DNA of 30,612 nucleotides from an uncultured Collinsella sp. (lineage in GTDB: Bacteria; Actinomycetota; Coriobacteriia; Coriobacteriales; Coriobacteriaceae). Of this stretch, positions 1 to 8,295 are shown piece after piece. The notes under the pieces were generated by a model. That model did not search any database and was not told the DNA's origin. It worked only from the letters and a program-made list of their open reading frames with translations. Within the stretch, counting starts at the first letter, position 1. Each line of letters starts with the position of its first letter. A program made the translations under genes and the position numbers. The stretch lies in the NCBI GenBank assembly GCA_900544235.1, contig UQUL01000023.1, forward strand, positions 1-30,612. The letters run 5' to 3'.

Positions 1-12
1 TATAAGAGACAG
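1..12. other. Residual Tn5/Nextera mosaic-end adaptor at contig edge
   Basis: The first 12 bases, TATAAGAGACAG, equal the last 12 bases of the 19-bp Tn5 mosaic end used in Nextera libraries. The match lies exactly at the window edge. The trmL reading frame stops resembling its family at this point, which fits untrimmed adaptor rather than genome. Confidence 0.85.
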
Positions 13-256
13 GCAGATGCAGGCGTTCGTCGGCAGGGGAGAGACCATTGCGTGCAAGGAAATCCTCCCAGCCGGCATAGGTCGTCACGTCCAAGTTTTG
101 CCAGTAGCCCAGTCCGGCACGACGCACCGTCTTGTCGTCGAGCGAAAACCCCAGCGGCTCCACCAGATGCAGACGGGCGCCGGTGACCACGCAGGTACGG
201 CCGATATTGCCTGTATTGGCCGGAATCTCGGGTGCATACAGCACGATATTGAACAT
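1..256 (-). CDS. trmL: tRNA (cytidine(34)-2'-O)-methyltransferase TrmL, 3' end missing
   Basis: This is the N-terminal part (about 80 residues) of a SPOUT-class RNA methyltransferase. In the known family it 2'-O-methylates the wobble nucleotide of tRNA-Leu isoacceptors using S-adenosylmethionine. The protein begins MFNIVLYAPEIPANTGNIGR, and then shows a GARLHLVEPLGF segment and DDKTVRRAGLGYW, all close to E. coli TrmL. An AAGGAG box (261-266) precedes the ATG at 256 by four bases. The C-terminal half, with the trefoil knot that binds the cofactor, lies outside the window. The last four codons seen are adaptor-derived (bases 1-12), so real coding sequence probably ends near base 13. The gene follows the terminator of the upstream GTPase gene. 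Confidence 0.88.
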   Translation of the reverse strand, partial: MFNIVLYAPEIPANTGNIGRTCVVTGARLHLVEPLGFSLDDKTVRRAGLGYWQNLDVTTYAGWEDFLARNGLSPADERLHLPVSY

Positions 257-275
257 GAATCTCCTTGGCTCAGAA

Positions 276-312
276 CGAAAAACCACCACGAAGGGCACCT
301 TCGTGGTGGTTT
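276..312 (-). terminator. Intrinsic terminator after the COG0523 GTPase gene
   Basis: Positions 280-294 and 298-312 form a 15-bp stem closing a 3-base loop. On the minus strand it is followed by a run of T (complement of 277-282). It lies 40 bases past the stop of the 352-1482 gene and before the trmL start. Confidence 0.8.
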
Positions 313-351
313 GGCGGTTGTGTAGGCGGAAAAATACCCGCTTGGATAAAC

Positions 352-1482
352 CTAGGCGCGGTGCCAGTCGGTCAGGCAGGCATCGAGGGAGGCGATGAGC
401 GCATCCTTGTCCATGTGACGGCCGATGATGCACAGGCTCGTCATGCGGTCGCCCGTCTCGTCGTCCCAAATCTGCATGATTTCGGGGTTCTCATCGATGA
501 TCTTCTGCTTCTCGCCCTCGGGCGCCGAGTCGACAAACAGGCCGTTCTCCATCAGGCGCATCTGGTGGCCGGCCTGCTCGAACATGTAGCACATGTCCGG
601 ATCGCCGGTCTGCCACAGCGGACCCTTGACGCGGATGACCTCGTCGGGCCACTCCTGCTCAACAAAATCGGTGAACTTCTGCAGGTCAAACGGCTTGCGG
701 CGCGAGTACACAAAGGTCTCGATGTCGTACTCGAGCACCTCGGGGTCGTCGTGCTCTTCGGGATGCTCCATGGCCTCGATCCAGGCGGCGGAGTTGTAGG
801 CGCGCATAAAGTCGAAGCGGTCGGTATCGAGCAGCTCCTCCATGGGGACCTCGCCGTTTTGGGCCTCGACGATCACGGCGTCTTTCTGCAGGCTGCGCAC
901 GATGGCCTTGAGCTCGGCGATCTGCTCAGGGCTCACGGTATCGGTCTTGTTGAGGATCAGCGTGGAGCAAAACTCGATCTGCTGGATGAGCAGGCTCTCG
1001 ATGTCGTCCTCGTCGATATCCTCAGCCAGCAGGTCGCGGCCGCCGTTGAACTCGTCGTACATGCGGGCGCAGTCGACCACGGCCACGATGTTGTCGAGCG
1101 CGAGCTTGGGCTCGCCGCCCACCTTGGCCTCGTCGCAGAAGCTCGAGATGGTGTAGGCGATGGGGATGGGCTCGCAAATGCCCGAGGCCTCGATGATGAT
1201 GTAATCGAAGTTGCCCGAATCGGCGATGCCCTGCAGCTGGTTAGCAAGGTCGTCCGAAAGCGTGCAGCAAATGCAGCCGTTGGTGAGCGGGATGAGGTCG
1301 TCGGTCTCGGAAAGGCCGCCGTCGGCGATGAGGCTGGCGTCCACATTGATCTCGCCAATATCGTTGACGATCACGGCGGCGCGGATACCGCCGTCGTTAG
1401 CGAGGATGTGGTTGAGCAGCGTGGTCTTGCCGGCACCGAGGTATCCGGTAAGCATGATGATTTTCACGGGTTTGTTGGGCAT
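352..1482 (-). CDS. CobW/COG0523-family GTPase, putative metallochaperone
   Basis: This G3E-family P-loop GTPase has 376 residues. The family delivers or handles metal ions, often zinc (ZNG1, YeiR, YciC) or cobalt (CobW). Visible motifs are the Walker A loop GYLGAGKTT (residues 13-21), the metal-binding CxCC motif GCICC (69-73), an EASGICEP switch region, and NKTD for guanine recognition. The C-terminal third has the CobW_C pattern, with an acidic/His stretch HPEEHDD. I chose the second Met: AAAGGAGG lies 4 bases before it, whereas the ATG seven codons upstream (1503) has no such site and would encode the Shine-Dalgarno sequence itself. I see no convincing Zur box upstream, so the metal is unknown. 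Confidence 0.88.
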   Translation of the reverse strand: MPNKPVKIIMLTGYLGAGKTTLLNHILANDGGIRAAVIVNDIGEINVDASLIADGGLSETDDLIPLTNGCICCTLSDDLANQLQGIADSGNFDYIIIEASGICEPIPIAYTISSFCDEAKVGGEPKLALDNIVAVVDCARMYDEFNGGRDLLAEDIDEDDIESLLIQQIEFCSTLILNKTDTVSPEQIAELKAIVRSLQKDAVIVEAQNGEVPMEELLDTDRFDFMRAYNSAAWIEAMEHPEEHDDPEVLEYDIETFVYSRRKPFDLQKFTDFVEQEWPDEVIRVKGPLWQTGDPDMCYMFEQAGHQMRLMENGLFVDSAPEGEKQKIIDENPEIMQIWDDETGDRMTSLCIIGRHMDKDALIASLDACLTDWHRA

Positions 1483-1568
1483 GTGCCCTCCTTTGTTAGA
1501 CATGGCTTACAGTTGAATCATATGCCAAACGCCTGCTCTTATACCCACGCGCCGGCAAATAACACAGG

Positions 1569-1910
1569 CTACTCCCAGGCTCCCCATACATCGGGGCAAT
1601 AACCGACGGTGGCCTTTTTGCCGTTGCGCACGATGGGCTCGGCCAAGACCTGCTGGTTCTCGAGCAGCTTGTCGAAGCGCTGGCTAGGGGTGAGGTGCTG
1701 GATGAGCGCGAGCGTCTCCTCGTCCTTAGCCTTGGGGTTGAGCAGCTTGTCGATGCCGCCGACCGCCTGCATCACGCTCGTGAGCTCGCCCTTGCTCATC
1801 TCCTTTTCCTTAAGGTCGATAAACTGCACCTTAATGCGGCGCTCCTTAAAATAACGCTGAGCCTTCTTGGTATCGAAAGACTTTTTGGTGCCAAAAATTT
1901 GCACGTTCAT
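1569..1910 (-). CDS. ArsC/Spx-family thioredoxin-fold protein, catalytic Cys replaced by Ser
   Basis: This 113-residue protein resembles the ArsC/YffB family of small thioredoxin-fold proteins. The N-terminus MNVQIFGTKKSFDTKKAQRY matches the family signature in which a Cys normally occupies the position held here by Ser11 (codon TCT). A Spx-like IDLKEKEMSKGEL segment follows. The C-terminus carries EPIVRNGKKATVGY, the usual conserved end with the cis-Pro region. Without the thiol, arsenate or disulfide reduction by the classical mechanism is doubtful, so a binding or regulatory role is possible. The ATG at 1910 is supported by family alignment; the ribosome site (GGCGGAAC) is weak. It starts 17 bases after the flavodoxin-like gene and is probably co-transcribed with it. 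Confidence 0.8.
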   Translation of the reverse strand: MNVQIFGTKKSFDTKKAQRYFKERRIKVQFIDLKEKEMSKGELTSVMQAVGGIDKLLNPKAKDEETLALIQHLTPSQRFDKLLENQQVLAEPIVRNGKKATVGYCPDVWGAWE

Positions 1911-1927
1911 GTATTTGTTCCGCCGTT

Positions 1928-2551
1928 CTACCTGATGAAGTTGGTGCGCTCGCGATCGGCTTCGGGGGCTTCGATGCCGGCGGCCTGTCCTGCCTCGATA
2001 CAATGCAGGAGCCAGGCCATGTTCTTGCCGATGTTGCGCATGGTGGCCAGGCCCTCGGCGTCTTGGGCGGCCTCGCCCGGCATGGCGCCAAACACGTTGT
2101 TCCAGTACGTGGAAGCAACCACGGGCATCTGGTTGATGGTGAAGTACTTATTGAGCACGTCGAAGGTGGTCGACATGCCGCCGCGACGGGCAACGGCGAC
2201 GGCAGCGCCCGGCTTGTGTGCAAAGGCTTTGCTGCCGGCATAGAAGGCGCGATCGAGGGCCGAAAGGATGCGTCCGCTGGGGTGCGCATAGTAGACGGGC
2301 GAGCCAAAGACAAAACCATCTGCCTGCTCGGCGGCAGCGATCAGCTCGTTCACCACGTCATCGTCAAAGGTGCAGCGGCAATCGAGCTTGCCGCACTGAC
2401 CACAGCCAATGCAGTCGCGAATGGGCTTGGTGCCCAGCTGAAACACCTCGGTATCAATGCCTTCGGCATTGAGTTGCTCGGCGACCTCGGCGAGTGCGCG
2501 GGCGGTGTTGCCGTTTACCTTGGGGCTGCCATTGACCAAAAGAACCTTCAT
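1928..2551 (-). CDS. Flavodoxin-like NAD(P)H-dependent FMN oxidoreductase
   Basis: This 207-residue protein belongs to the NADPH-dependent FMN reductase/iron-sulfur flavoprotein group. MKVLLVNGSPKVNGNTARAL gives the first strand and the FMN phosphate loop (GSPKVNGNT, residues 8-16). A Cys cluster CIGCGQCGKLDCRC follows at about 47-60, and GSPVYYAHPSG contacts the flavin. Such proteins reduce quinones or other small acceptors in the cytoplasm; the physiological substrate cannot be read from sequence. GTG (2554) and ATG (2551) are adjacent; I chose ATG, with GAGGGAG upstream. It is first in a probable two-gene unit with the ArsC-like gene. Confidence 0.85.
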   Translation of the reverse strand: MKVLLVNGSPKVNGNTARALAEVAEQLNAEGIDTEVFQLGTKPIRDCIGCGQCGKLDCRCTFDDDVVNELIAAAEQADGFVFGSPVYYAHPSGRILSALDRAFYAGSKAFAHKPGAAVAVARRGGMSTTFDVLNKYFTINQMPVVASTYWNNVFGAMPGEAAQDAEGLATMRNIGKNMAWLLHCIEAGQAAGIEAPEADRERTNFIR

Positions 2552-2625
2552 CACAAACTCCCTCTGCTGTCGGTGACTTCTGCAGAGGATTATCGCACGA
2601 TGGGGGAGGCGGTGTGGGCGCGGTG

Positions 2626-4155
2626 CTAATCCAGTTTGGTGCCTGGCACCTGCACGGCTTTCCCGAGCAACGCTTTGAGCTCGTTCAAAATGGAAACGGG
2701 CTGACGGTCGACGCCGTCCAGATGGAGTGTGGCCACGCGAATGGGTGGCTGATATTCAAATGGGCCAAAGAGCACGGGCGAACCCAGGAACCGCTCGATT
2801 TCCTCTGCAATCGCATCGGTTTCTTCGGGATCAAAGTCGTCGAAAAGAGCCACGAACATCGGCCCCGTCGAGCGGAACATACGACCCTTACCGCGCGAGC
2901 ATTCCACCAGACAGGCGGCACATTCTGCCAAAACGCGGTCGCCCGCATCAAAGCCAAAGCGGGCATTGACCTGAGCGATATCGTCGATTTTGATGGCGAT
3001 CAAACCAGCCTTGCGCGCCACGCGACGCATTTCGCCAATGGCGTTGACCAGGGCGTGAATATCGCCCAAGCCGGTCACGGAATCGGTCGTATCTGCCAAG
3101 CTTCGGTTGATGATAATGCCCACATACATGCCGGGCTCGGTATCGGTGCCGTCCAAGCGGTAGCCCGTGCAGTCGCAAAGCACGTATTTTCCGGTGGCAT
3201 CCATTACGCGATACTGCATGTAGTGGAAGTGCCACGTGCCGTTTATCACCATGTCGAGCTCGGCACGTAAGTTGTCGCGGTCCTCGGGATGAACGCGGGC
3301 GAGCCACATGTCGAGTGAGTTAAAAGGGTGCTGGGAGGGCAGGTCAAAATCGCGCACGGCGTTAACCGACCATTGCGATTCTCCCGTATCGAGATTGAGG
3401 ATAAACGGATAGCGCGTCTCGGAGCTCATGGAGATCGCTTGGAACACCCGGTCGTTGCAGGGAAGCTGATCGACGATTGGGTGTTGCGGCGCGTCATCGT
3501 CTTTCGGTTGCTGCACACGATGCATAAGCTTATAGCGATACATCTTGCGATCGGCATCCATTGTCATCTGGCGACGCGTGTCGCCAGCAAGTGGATCGAC
3601 GCGCGAGCAGCCAAAGCTAAAGCTGCCGATCATGGGCGCCTTGCCACCTGAGCTCGCCTCGATCAGCCTGGCACGTACCTGCTCCAAGCGCTGCTCGAGT
3701 TCAATCTCGTTTGCGGAGAGCGAGATAAGCACAAACTCGTCTCCACCGATACGGAACAGCATCTCATCGTGCTCCATGGTTTCGGAGAGCGTGCGGCAGA
3801 TGCTCAGAATATAGCGATTGCCTTCGGCGTGGCCAAACCTATCATTGCAATGCTTGAGATGGTCGATGTCAATATAGGCGCAGGTGAAGGGGTCGCCTTT
3901 GCGCCAGAGTTGCTCGACGTGGCGGTCGAATCCGTTGCGGTTGCCCAAGTTGGTGAGCGGATCGATATAGGCGTTGCGCTCAAGCAGCTGGCGCTCTTGT
4001 TGCAGGATGGCATGCGTCTTTTGCAGTTGCTCACCAACGGCGCGTAGCTCAGCAGGCAGCGCGGCAACATCGAGTTCAGCGGTCGAGACGCCGTTCGCAA
4101 GTCGCTGAAGATAGGCAATAATCGATTGCTCGCCCAGGCGATATGACTCGTTCAT
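2626..4155 (-). CDS. GGDEF-PAS-degenerate GGDEF signalling protein
   Basis: This soluble 509-residue protein has no membrane segment. An N-terminal helical/coiled region (about 10-60) leads into a diguanylate cyclase domain starting DPLTNLGNRNGF, with an intact GGDEF at residues 137-141. No RxxD inhibitory site precedes it. A PAS-like domain (about 240-350) ends in a VLCDCTGYRLDGTD strand pair. A second GGDEF-fold domain (about 360-500) opens DSVTGLGDIHAL but has STGPMF where GGDEF should be, so it is probably a sensor or dimerisation module. The first domain could make c-di-GMP. The start has AAGGAGG nine bases upstream; an in-frame ATG 27 bases earlier is not supported. Its paralogue lies immediately upstream. 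Confidence 0.85.
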   Translation of the reverse strand: MNESYRLGEQSIIAYLQRLANGVSTAELDVAALPAELRAVGEQLQKTHAILQQERQLLERNAYIDPLTNLGNRNGFDRHVEQLWRKGDPFTCAYIDIDHLKHCNDRFGHAEGNRYILSICRTLSETMEHDEMLFRIGGDEFVLISLSANEIELEQRLEQVRARLIEASSGGKAPMIGSFSFGCSRVDPLAGDTRRQMTMDADRKMYRYKLMHRVQQPKDDDAPQHPIVDQLPCNDRVFQAISMSSETRYPFILNLDTGESQWSVNAVRDFDLPSQHPFNSLDMWLARVHPEDRDNLRAELDMVINGTWHFHYMQYRVMDATGKYVLCDCTGYRLDGTDTEPGMYVGIIINRSLADTTDSVTGLGDIHALVNAIGEMRRVARKAGLIAIKIDDIAQVNARFGFDAGDRVLAECAACLVECSRGKGRMFRSTGPMFVALFDDFDPEETDAIAEEIERFLGSPVLFGPFEYQPPIRVATLHLDGVDRQPVSILNELKALLGKAVQVPGTKLD

Positions 4156-4193
4156 GATGGATAACCTCCTTGGGCGGAACAACGGTTTGTATC

Positions 4194-4224
4194 ATATCCC
4201 CAATTCGGTTTGAATTGGGGATAT
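4194..4224. repeat. Perfect 13-bp inverted repeat between the two c-di-GMP genes
   Basis: Arms at 4194-4206 and 4212-4224 (ATATCCCCAATTC and its complement) flank a five-base loop. No T-run follows on either strand, so a standard terminator is unlikely. It lies 38 bases before the start of the 4155 gene and 58 bases after the stop of the 4283-7000 gene. An operator or a transcript-processing hairpin is possible. Confidence 0.6.
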
Positions 4225-4282
4225 AAGTTAGCTAATGGAGACAAATGTCCCCTTCGACGGTGGCGTTTTGCGCGCGAGCGTA

Positions 4283-7000
4283 TCAGTTGTTATTGCCACC
4301 ATCGAGCAATGCCTCAAAATCCTTCGCCGGCATGGGGCGGTAGTAGAGGAAGCCCTGAGCGTAGCGGGCGCCCATTTGTCGTAGCATGTTCGCCTGCTCA
4401 TTTGTCTCGACGCCTTCGACCACGACGGGCAGATGGAGCGACTGCGCCATTTCGAGCATCGATGAAATGATTTGCGTGCTGCGGCCTTGATCGCGGTCGG
4501 TGGGCACAAAGGTGCGGTCGAGCTTGATGACGTCGACGTTGACGTTCTTGAGCATCGCGAGCGTGGACTGACCGGTGCCAAAATCGTCCATATAGGTCGA
4601 GAAGCCGCGGGTGTGCAGATCTGCGGTCAGCTTATCCACGGCCTCGGATTCTCCCGTATAAGCCGTCTCGGTGATCTCGATACGCATGAGCTCGGGCGGT
4701 AGGTTGTATTGGGCGGCGAGCGCCCCCATATGTTCGGCAACGTCGCAGGCAAGGATATCCACGCGCGACACATTAAGCGAGACCGGAACCACGCGAAGAC
4801 GGCGATCGAGACGCTCGCGAAGCCATATGGCGACACCCTGCCAAATGTACTTGTCGAGCGTCACTACAAAGCCGCTTTCCTCGAGTGTGGGGATAAACGC
4901 TGCGGGCGAAATGAGAGAGCCGTCCTTGTCAATCCAGCGGGTGAGTGCTTCGGCGCCAATAATCTCGCCGGTTTCCATATCGACCTGGGGCTGAAGATAG
5001 TACGTGATTCGACCATTTGACAGCGCGTACTGGAATTCGGTCAGCGTGCGGTGGAACGCGACTTCGCGCTCGTACTCCGCGGGGCGGAAAATGGCAATGC
5101 GCTCCTTGAAGTCGTTTTTGGCGCGTCGATTGGTAAACATGGCCTTTGCCTGCGCATCGATGGCGATCTCCTCATTGGAGTCGATGGGGTAAACGCCCAT
5201 GGACGGCCAAAAACCTACGCCGTCATCATGTCTGGCTACGGCCTCGCGAACGCGGTTGTAGATTTGATGGACGGTGATGTGCTTAAAGGGGATGAGTACA
5301 CAAAAGTCATCTTGGCCCCAGTACCCTGCGACGCCCATATCGGCATTCTCGATGTCCTTGAGGACCGTGCCCACATCGGCGAGTACGCGGTCGCCCTCGG
5401 CCTGGCCGTGCCATTCATTAAACAGGCGCATGTGGCCCATGTCGACCGTGGCGATGCACCAGGTGCCGTTGCACCTTGCCTCGAGAAATGCGTTGGCGCG
5501 CCGCATAAACTCGCTGGGTCGATAGAGACCCGTGAGCGAGTCGATACGTTCGGCTATGGCGCTTTTGCGCTCCGCCTCGGGTATGGGGAGGCTGTCGTTG
5601 GGAACAAGCCCGCCGGCCGTGCGAAGGCGACGGTCGAGTTCGCCTAAAACGGCGGTCGCTTGATGGGTTAAGTGCTCGTAAAAGGCCGGGACGACAAGGC
5701 AGACGGGAGTAATGGTGTCGCCTGCGATTCGAACAGGAGCGAAAACGGCCTCTTTAAGGTGGCGGGTCAGTTGCTCGAATGCCTCGTGGTCTAGGTCGTT
5801 GCTGAGCACGACGAACTGAACGCTTCGTGAACGGTAGACCCGGCTCCTGCCGCGAGTGATCGACAGCATGCGGCCTGCGTATTCGGCAAGCATGTTGTCG
5901 ACAGCCTCGGCCCCGTAGAGCTCGTTGAGCTTTGTCGTGCCACGAACGCGCACCGCTATAAGCCCTGTCTCGCAACGATCGCGGCGGCAGGCGTCGATGG
6001 CGTTGGCCAGCATGCGCTGCGTTCCGAGGCCTGTGGCGGCGTCGACGGTTTCGGCAAGTGAGTGGTTGACGAGCTCGCCGACATAGAGCGAGGGGACATT
6101 TCCGTCGCCGTCGATACGAAACCCGCGAGCACGGCAAAGGACGTAGTCGCCGACGGCGTTGCGCACACGATACTGCATGACGCGACGGTGCTTGGTGCCG
6201 TTGTAGACTTGGTCGATGTCGTTGATGCAGGCCTCAAGGTCGTCGGGATGGACGCGCGTTTTCCAGTAATCGCGACAGTTGTCTATGTGCTCCGAGGGAA
6301 GGCCAAGGTCGCGCAAGGCGCCTTGTGACCAAAGGGTGCGATGTTTGTCCAAGTTCTCGATAAAGAAATAACGGCCCTCGTTGAGCATCGAAAAGGTGTC
6401 AAAAATTCGATCGCTTATTTCGAAGTCGTCGGCGTGAACTTGCGTGATATTGCGTCGATCGAGGTGCATGGCATGACGTAGCTTGTAGTCGTACATGCGA
6501 TGGTCGGCATCGAGCGTCATGCGATTGGAAGCTTCGCCCAGGGCGGGGTCGGCATGTGACACTCCGTAGCTAAACGAGTGGGGCATCTCGGAATCGTTGT
6601 TTTTGAGCAGAACCGTTCGGCAGTGTTTCAGACGTTCGGCGAGGTCGTCCTCGGTTGCAATCGTAGATAGAATGGCAAACTCGTCGCCGCCTATGCGAAA
6701 CGCCGCTTCGCCCACCTTCATATACAGCTTAAGATAGAGACTTACCTGCAAGATATAGCGGTTGCCCTCGTCATGCCCAAAGACGTCGTTGCAGTGCTTG
6801 AGATTGTCGATATCGATGAACGCCATGGTAACGGGGGCGTCCTGCTCCCAGAGCTCCTCGAGGGAACGGGCAAAGCCGCCACGGTTGCCAAGCCCGGTAA
6901 GCTGGTCGGTAAAGGCAGTCCTGATCAGATCCTCCTGCCGCTCGAGAAGGTCACGGACGGTCTTTTCGAGCGTTTCGGTGTAATTGCTGACAGTATCCAT
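4283..7000 (-). CDS. GGDEF-PAS-GGDEF-GGDEF-EAL cyclic-di-GMP protein
   Basis: This 905-residue cytoplasmic protein has an apparently active diguanylate cyclase domain (GGDEF at 104-108, no RxxD I-site). A PAS-like domain follows (about 205-330), then a degenerate GGDEF fold opening DAATGLGTQ (about 340-480). A third GGDEF fold (about 495-650) has GQDDF at its active-site turn. The C-terminal EAL domain (about 665-900) keeps the catalytic set: EALTRW, SLNVSR, EITETA, DDFGTG, IKLDRTF, VVEGVET and QGF. It could therefore both make and degrade c-di-GMP, with the middle domains sensing a ligand. The first 350 residues parallel the neighbouring 509-residue protein, indicating tandem duplication. 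The ATG at 7000 lacks a strong ribosome site. Confidence 0.88.
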   Translation of the reverse strand: MDTVSNYTETLEKTVRDLLERQEDLIRTAFTDQLTGLGNRGGFARSLEELWEQDAPVTMAFIDIDNLKHCNDVFGHDEGNRYILQVSLYLKLYMKVGEAAFRIGGDEFAILSTIATEDDLAERLKHCRTVLLKNNDSEMPHSFSYGVSHADPALGEASNRMTLDADHRMYDYKLRHAMHLDRRNITQVHADDFEISDRIFDTFSMLNEGRYFFIENLDKHRTLWSQGALRDLGLPSEHIDNCRDYWKTRVHPDDLEACINDIDQVYNGTKHRRVMQYRVRNAVGDYVLCRARGFRIDGDGNVPSLYVGELVNHSLAETVDAATGLGTQRMLANAIDACRRDRCETGLIAVRVRGTTKLNELYGAEAVDNMLAEYAGRMLSITRGRSRVYRSRSVQFVVLSNDLDHEAFEQLTRHLKEAVFAPVRIAGDTITPVCLVVPAFYEHLTHQATAVLGELDRRLRTAGGLVPNDSLPIPEAERKSAIAERIDSLTGLYRPSEFMRRANAFLEARCNGTWCIATVDMGHMRLFNEWHGQAEGDRVLADVGTVLKDIENADMGVAGYWGQDDFCVLIPFKHITVHQIYNRVREAVARHDDGVGFWPSMGVYPIDSNEEIAIDAQAKAMFTNRRAKNDFKERIAIFRPAEYEREVAFHRTLTEFQYALSNGRITYYLQPQVDMETGEIIGAEALTRWIDKDGSLISPAAFIPTLEESGFVVTLDKYIWQGVAIWLRERLDRRLRVVPVSLNVSRVDILACDVAEHMGALAAQYNLPPELMRIEITETAYTGESEAVDKLTADLHTRGFSTYMDDFGTGQSTLAMLKNVNVDVIKLDRTFVPTDRDQGRSTQIISSMLEMAQSLHLPVVVEGVETNEQANMLRQMGARYAQGFLYYRPMPAKDFEALLDGGNNN

Positions 7001-7324
7001 GTTCTAAGCGGCTTTCTGAGGTCGGGGCGGATTGCGTCGGGCGAGCTCGTTGTGTACATGCATCGTTGCTCAGCGCTTTGCATGTATCCAGGCCCCCGCC
7101 TTGCCGCGTTGTTGAGTTAATTTGCCGGCTAATGTTCGCTGTTGATAACAGCTGAGTAGTGTAAACAATAGTGCACAATTATATATGGGTGCACATGCTG
7201 TGGGCGGCTATTATTCGACAGGCGGTAGCGCGACGATGCGATGTTCGATAAAAATGCGACTGGGACGATATATGTTGACGGGTATACTTGTCCCGGTTTA
7301 AAACGCAGGAACGGAGATGGTCGC
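7001..7324. promoter_or_regulatory. Divergent intergenic region with small dyads
   Basis: No gene is convincing here. It separates the minus-strand GGDEF-EAL gene from the plus-strand patatin gene and must hold both promoters. Visible elements are a dyad GCTGTT-GAT-AACAGC (7138-7152), two GTGCAC palindromes (7171-7176 and 7189-7194) flanking an A/T-rich centre, and a TATACT box (7283-7288) about 37 bases before the patatin ATG. No good -35 is placed for that box; a TTGACG at 7275-7280 is too close to serve it. Confidence 0.4.
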
Positions 7325-8194
7325 ATGGCACAGCCGGATACGACGCGCACGGTGGGGCTGGCACTCGAGGGAGGCGGCTACCGCGGTATGTATACGGCGG
7401 GCGTGCTCGACGTTTGGATGGAGCACGGTTTGACCTGCGACCATATGGTGGGTGTCTCGGCGGGCGCGGCGTTTGGCTACAACTTTAAATCGCGCCAGAT
7501 CGGCCGCGCCATTCGCTACAACAAGGCCTATTGCGCCGATAAGCGCTATGCGGGTGTAGCAAGCTGGTTGCGAACCGGCGACATGTTCAATGCCGATTTT
7601 GCCTATCACGAGGTGCCTATCGAGCGCGATCCCATCGACTTGGAGGCGTATCGCGCCTGCCCCATGCGGTTTACGTGCGTGTGTACCGATATCGAGACGG
7701 GCAAGGCCGTCTATCACGACCTGCCCTATGGCGATGAGCGCGATATCGAGTGGATCCGGGCGTCGTCGGCAATTCCCGTGGCGACGCGTCCTGTCGCCAT
7801 TGAGGGCCGCAAGTACCTGGATGGCGGCGTGGCCGATTCCATTCCCAGCGCTTGGCTGTTTGCGCAGGGGTATGACCGCAATATCGTGGTACTCACGCAG
7901 CCGGCGGGCTTTGTGAAGCAGCCCAACAGCGTGATGCCCATGCTGCGGCGCGTGTTCCGTCACTATCCGGAGTTTGTCGCAGCGCTTGAGCACCGGCATG
8001 AGGTCTACAATGCCACGATCGATGACCTGGCACGTCGCGAGGCTGCCGGCGAGATCTTTGTGGTACGGCCGAGCGAATCGGTGAAGGTGCCGTCGCTGTG
8101 CCGCGAACCGGATGAACTTGAACGCATCTACCAGATTGGTCGCCGCAATGCGGAGGCGACCTTGCCCGAGCTGGAAGCGTATCTGGCGGGGTAA
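7325..8194 (+). CDS. Patatin-like phospholipase family protein
   Basis: This 289-residue Ser-Asp dyad hydrolase is similar to the bacterial YjjU group. The oxyanion-hole loop GGGYRG (16-21), the nucleophile elbow GVSAG with Ser45, and the catalytic Asp in DGG (Asp166) are all intact. Family members cleave acyl esters of phospholipids or other lipids; the substrate here is unknown. There is no signal peptide, so it is probably cytoplasmic or peripheral to the membrane. The ATG at 7325 has GGAG upstream and begins right before the conserved core; an in-frame ATG at 7241 would add 28 unlike residues. It is monocistronic, ending at a bidirectional terminator shared with the thiamine operon. Confidence 0.85.
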   Translation: MAQPDTTRTVGLALEGGGYRGMYTAGVLDVWMEHGLTCDHMVGVSAGAAFGYNFKSRQIGRAIRYNKAYCADKRYAGVASWLRTGDMFNADFAYHEVPIERDPIDLEAYRACPMRFTCVCTDIETGKAVYHDLPYGDERDIEWIRASSAIPVATRPVAIEGRKYLDGGVADSIPSAWLFAQGYDRNIVVLTQPAGFVKQPNSVMPMLRRVFRHYPEFVAALEHRHEVYNATIDDLARREAAGEIFVVRPSESVKVPSLCREPDELERIYQIGRRNAEATLPELEAYLAG

Positions 8195-8205
8195 GGGTCG
8201 CATGC

Positions 8206-8251
8206 GGAAATCGCATCCCGGAATGGGCGTTCGAACCGGGATGCGCTTTCC
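8206..8251. terminator. Bidirectional terminator between patatin gene and thiE
   Basis: Arms 8206-8221 and 8236-8251 form a 16-bp stem with one mismatch around a 14-base loop, rich in GC. The trailing T content is modest on both sides. It sits between two convergent genes. Confidence 0.65.
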
Positions 8252-8295
8252 ATTGCTGAAGATATGAGGCCGCGAATCAGTTGCTCGGCCTGAGC

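Noticed and set aside
265..1602. Plus-strand ORF of 445 codons opposite the COG0523 GTPase gene
   Set aside because: It is an antisense shadow in GC-rich DNA. The minus-strand frame has clear P-loop and CxCC motifs, while this one has no family features or ribosome site.
7241..7324. N-terminal extension of the patatin protein
   Set aside because: It is in frame but unlike the family and covers the likely promoter; the ribosome site supports the ATG at 7325.
8225..8245. tRNA-like GTTCGAACC segment
   Set aside because: It lies in the loop of a terminator hairpin, and no acceptor, D or anticodon arms can be found around it.
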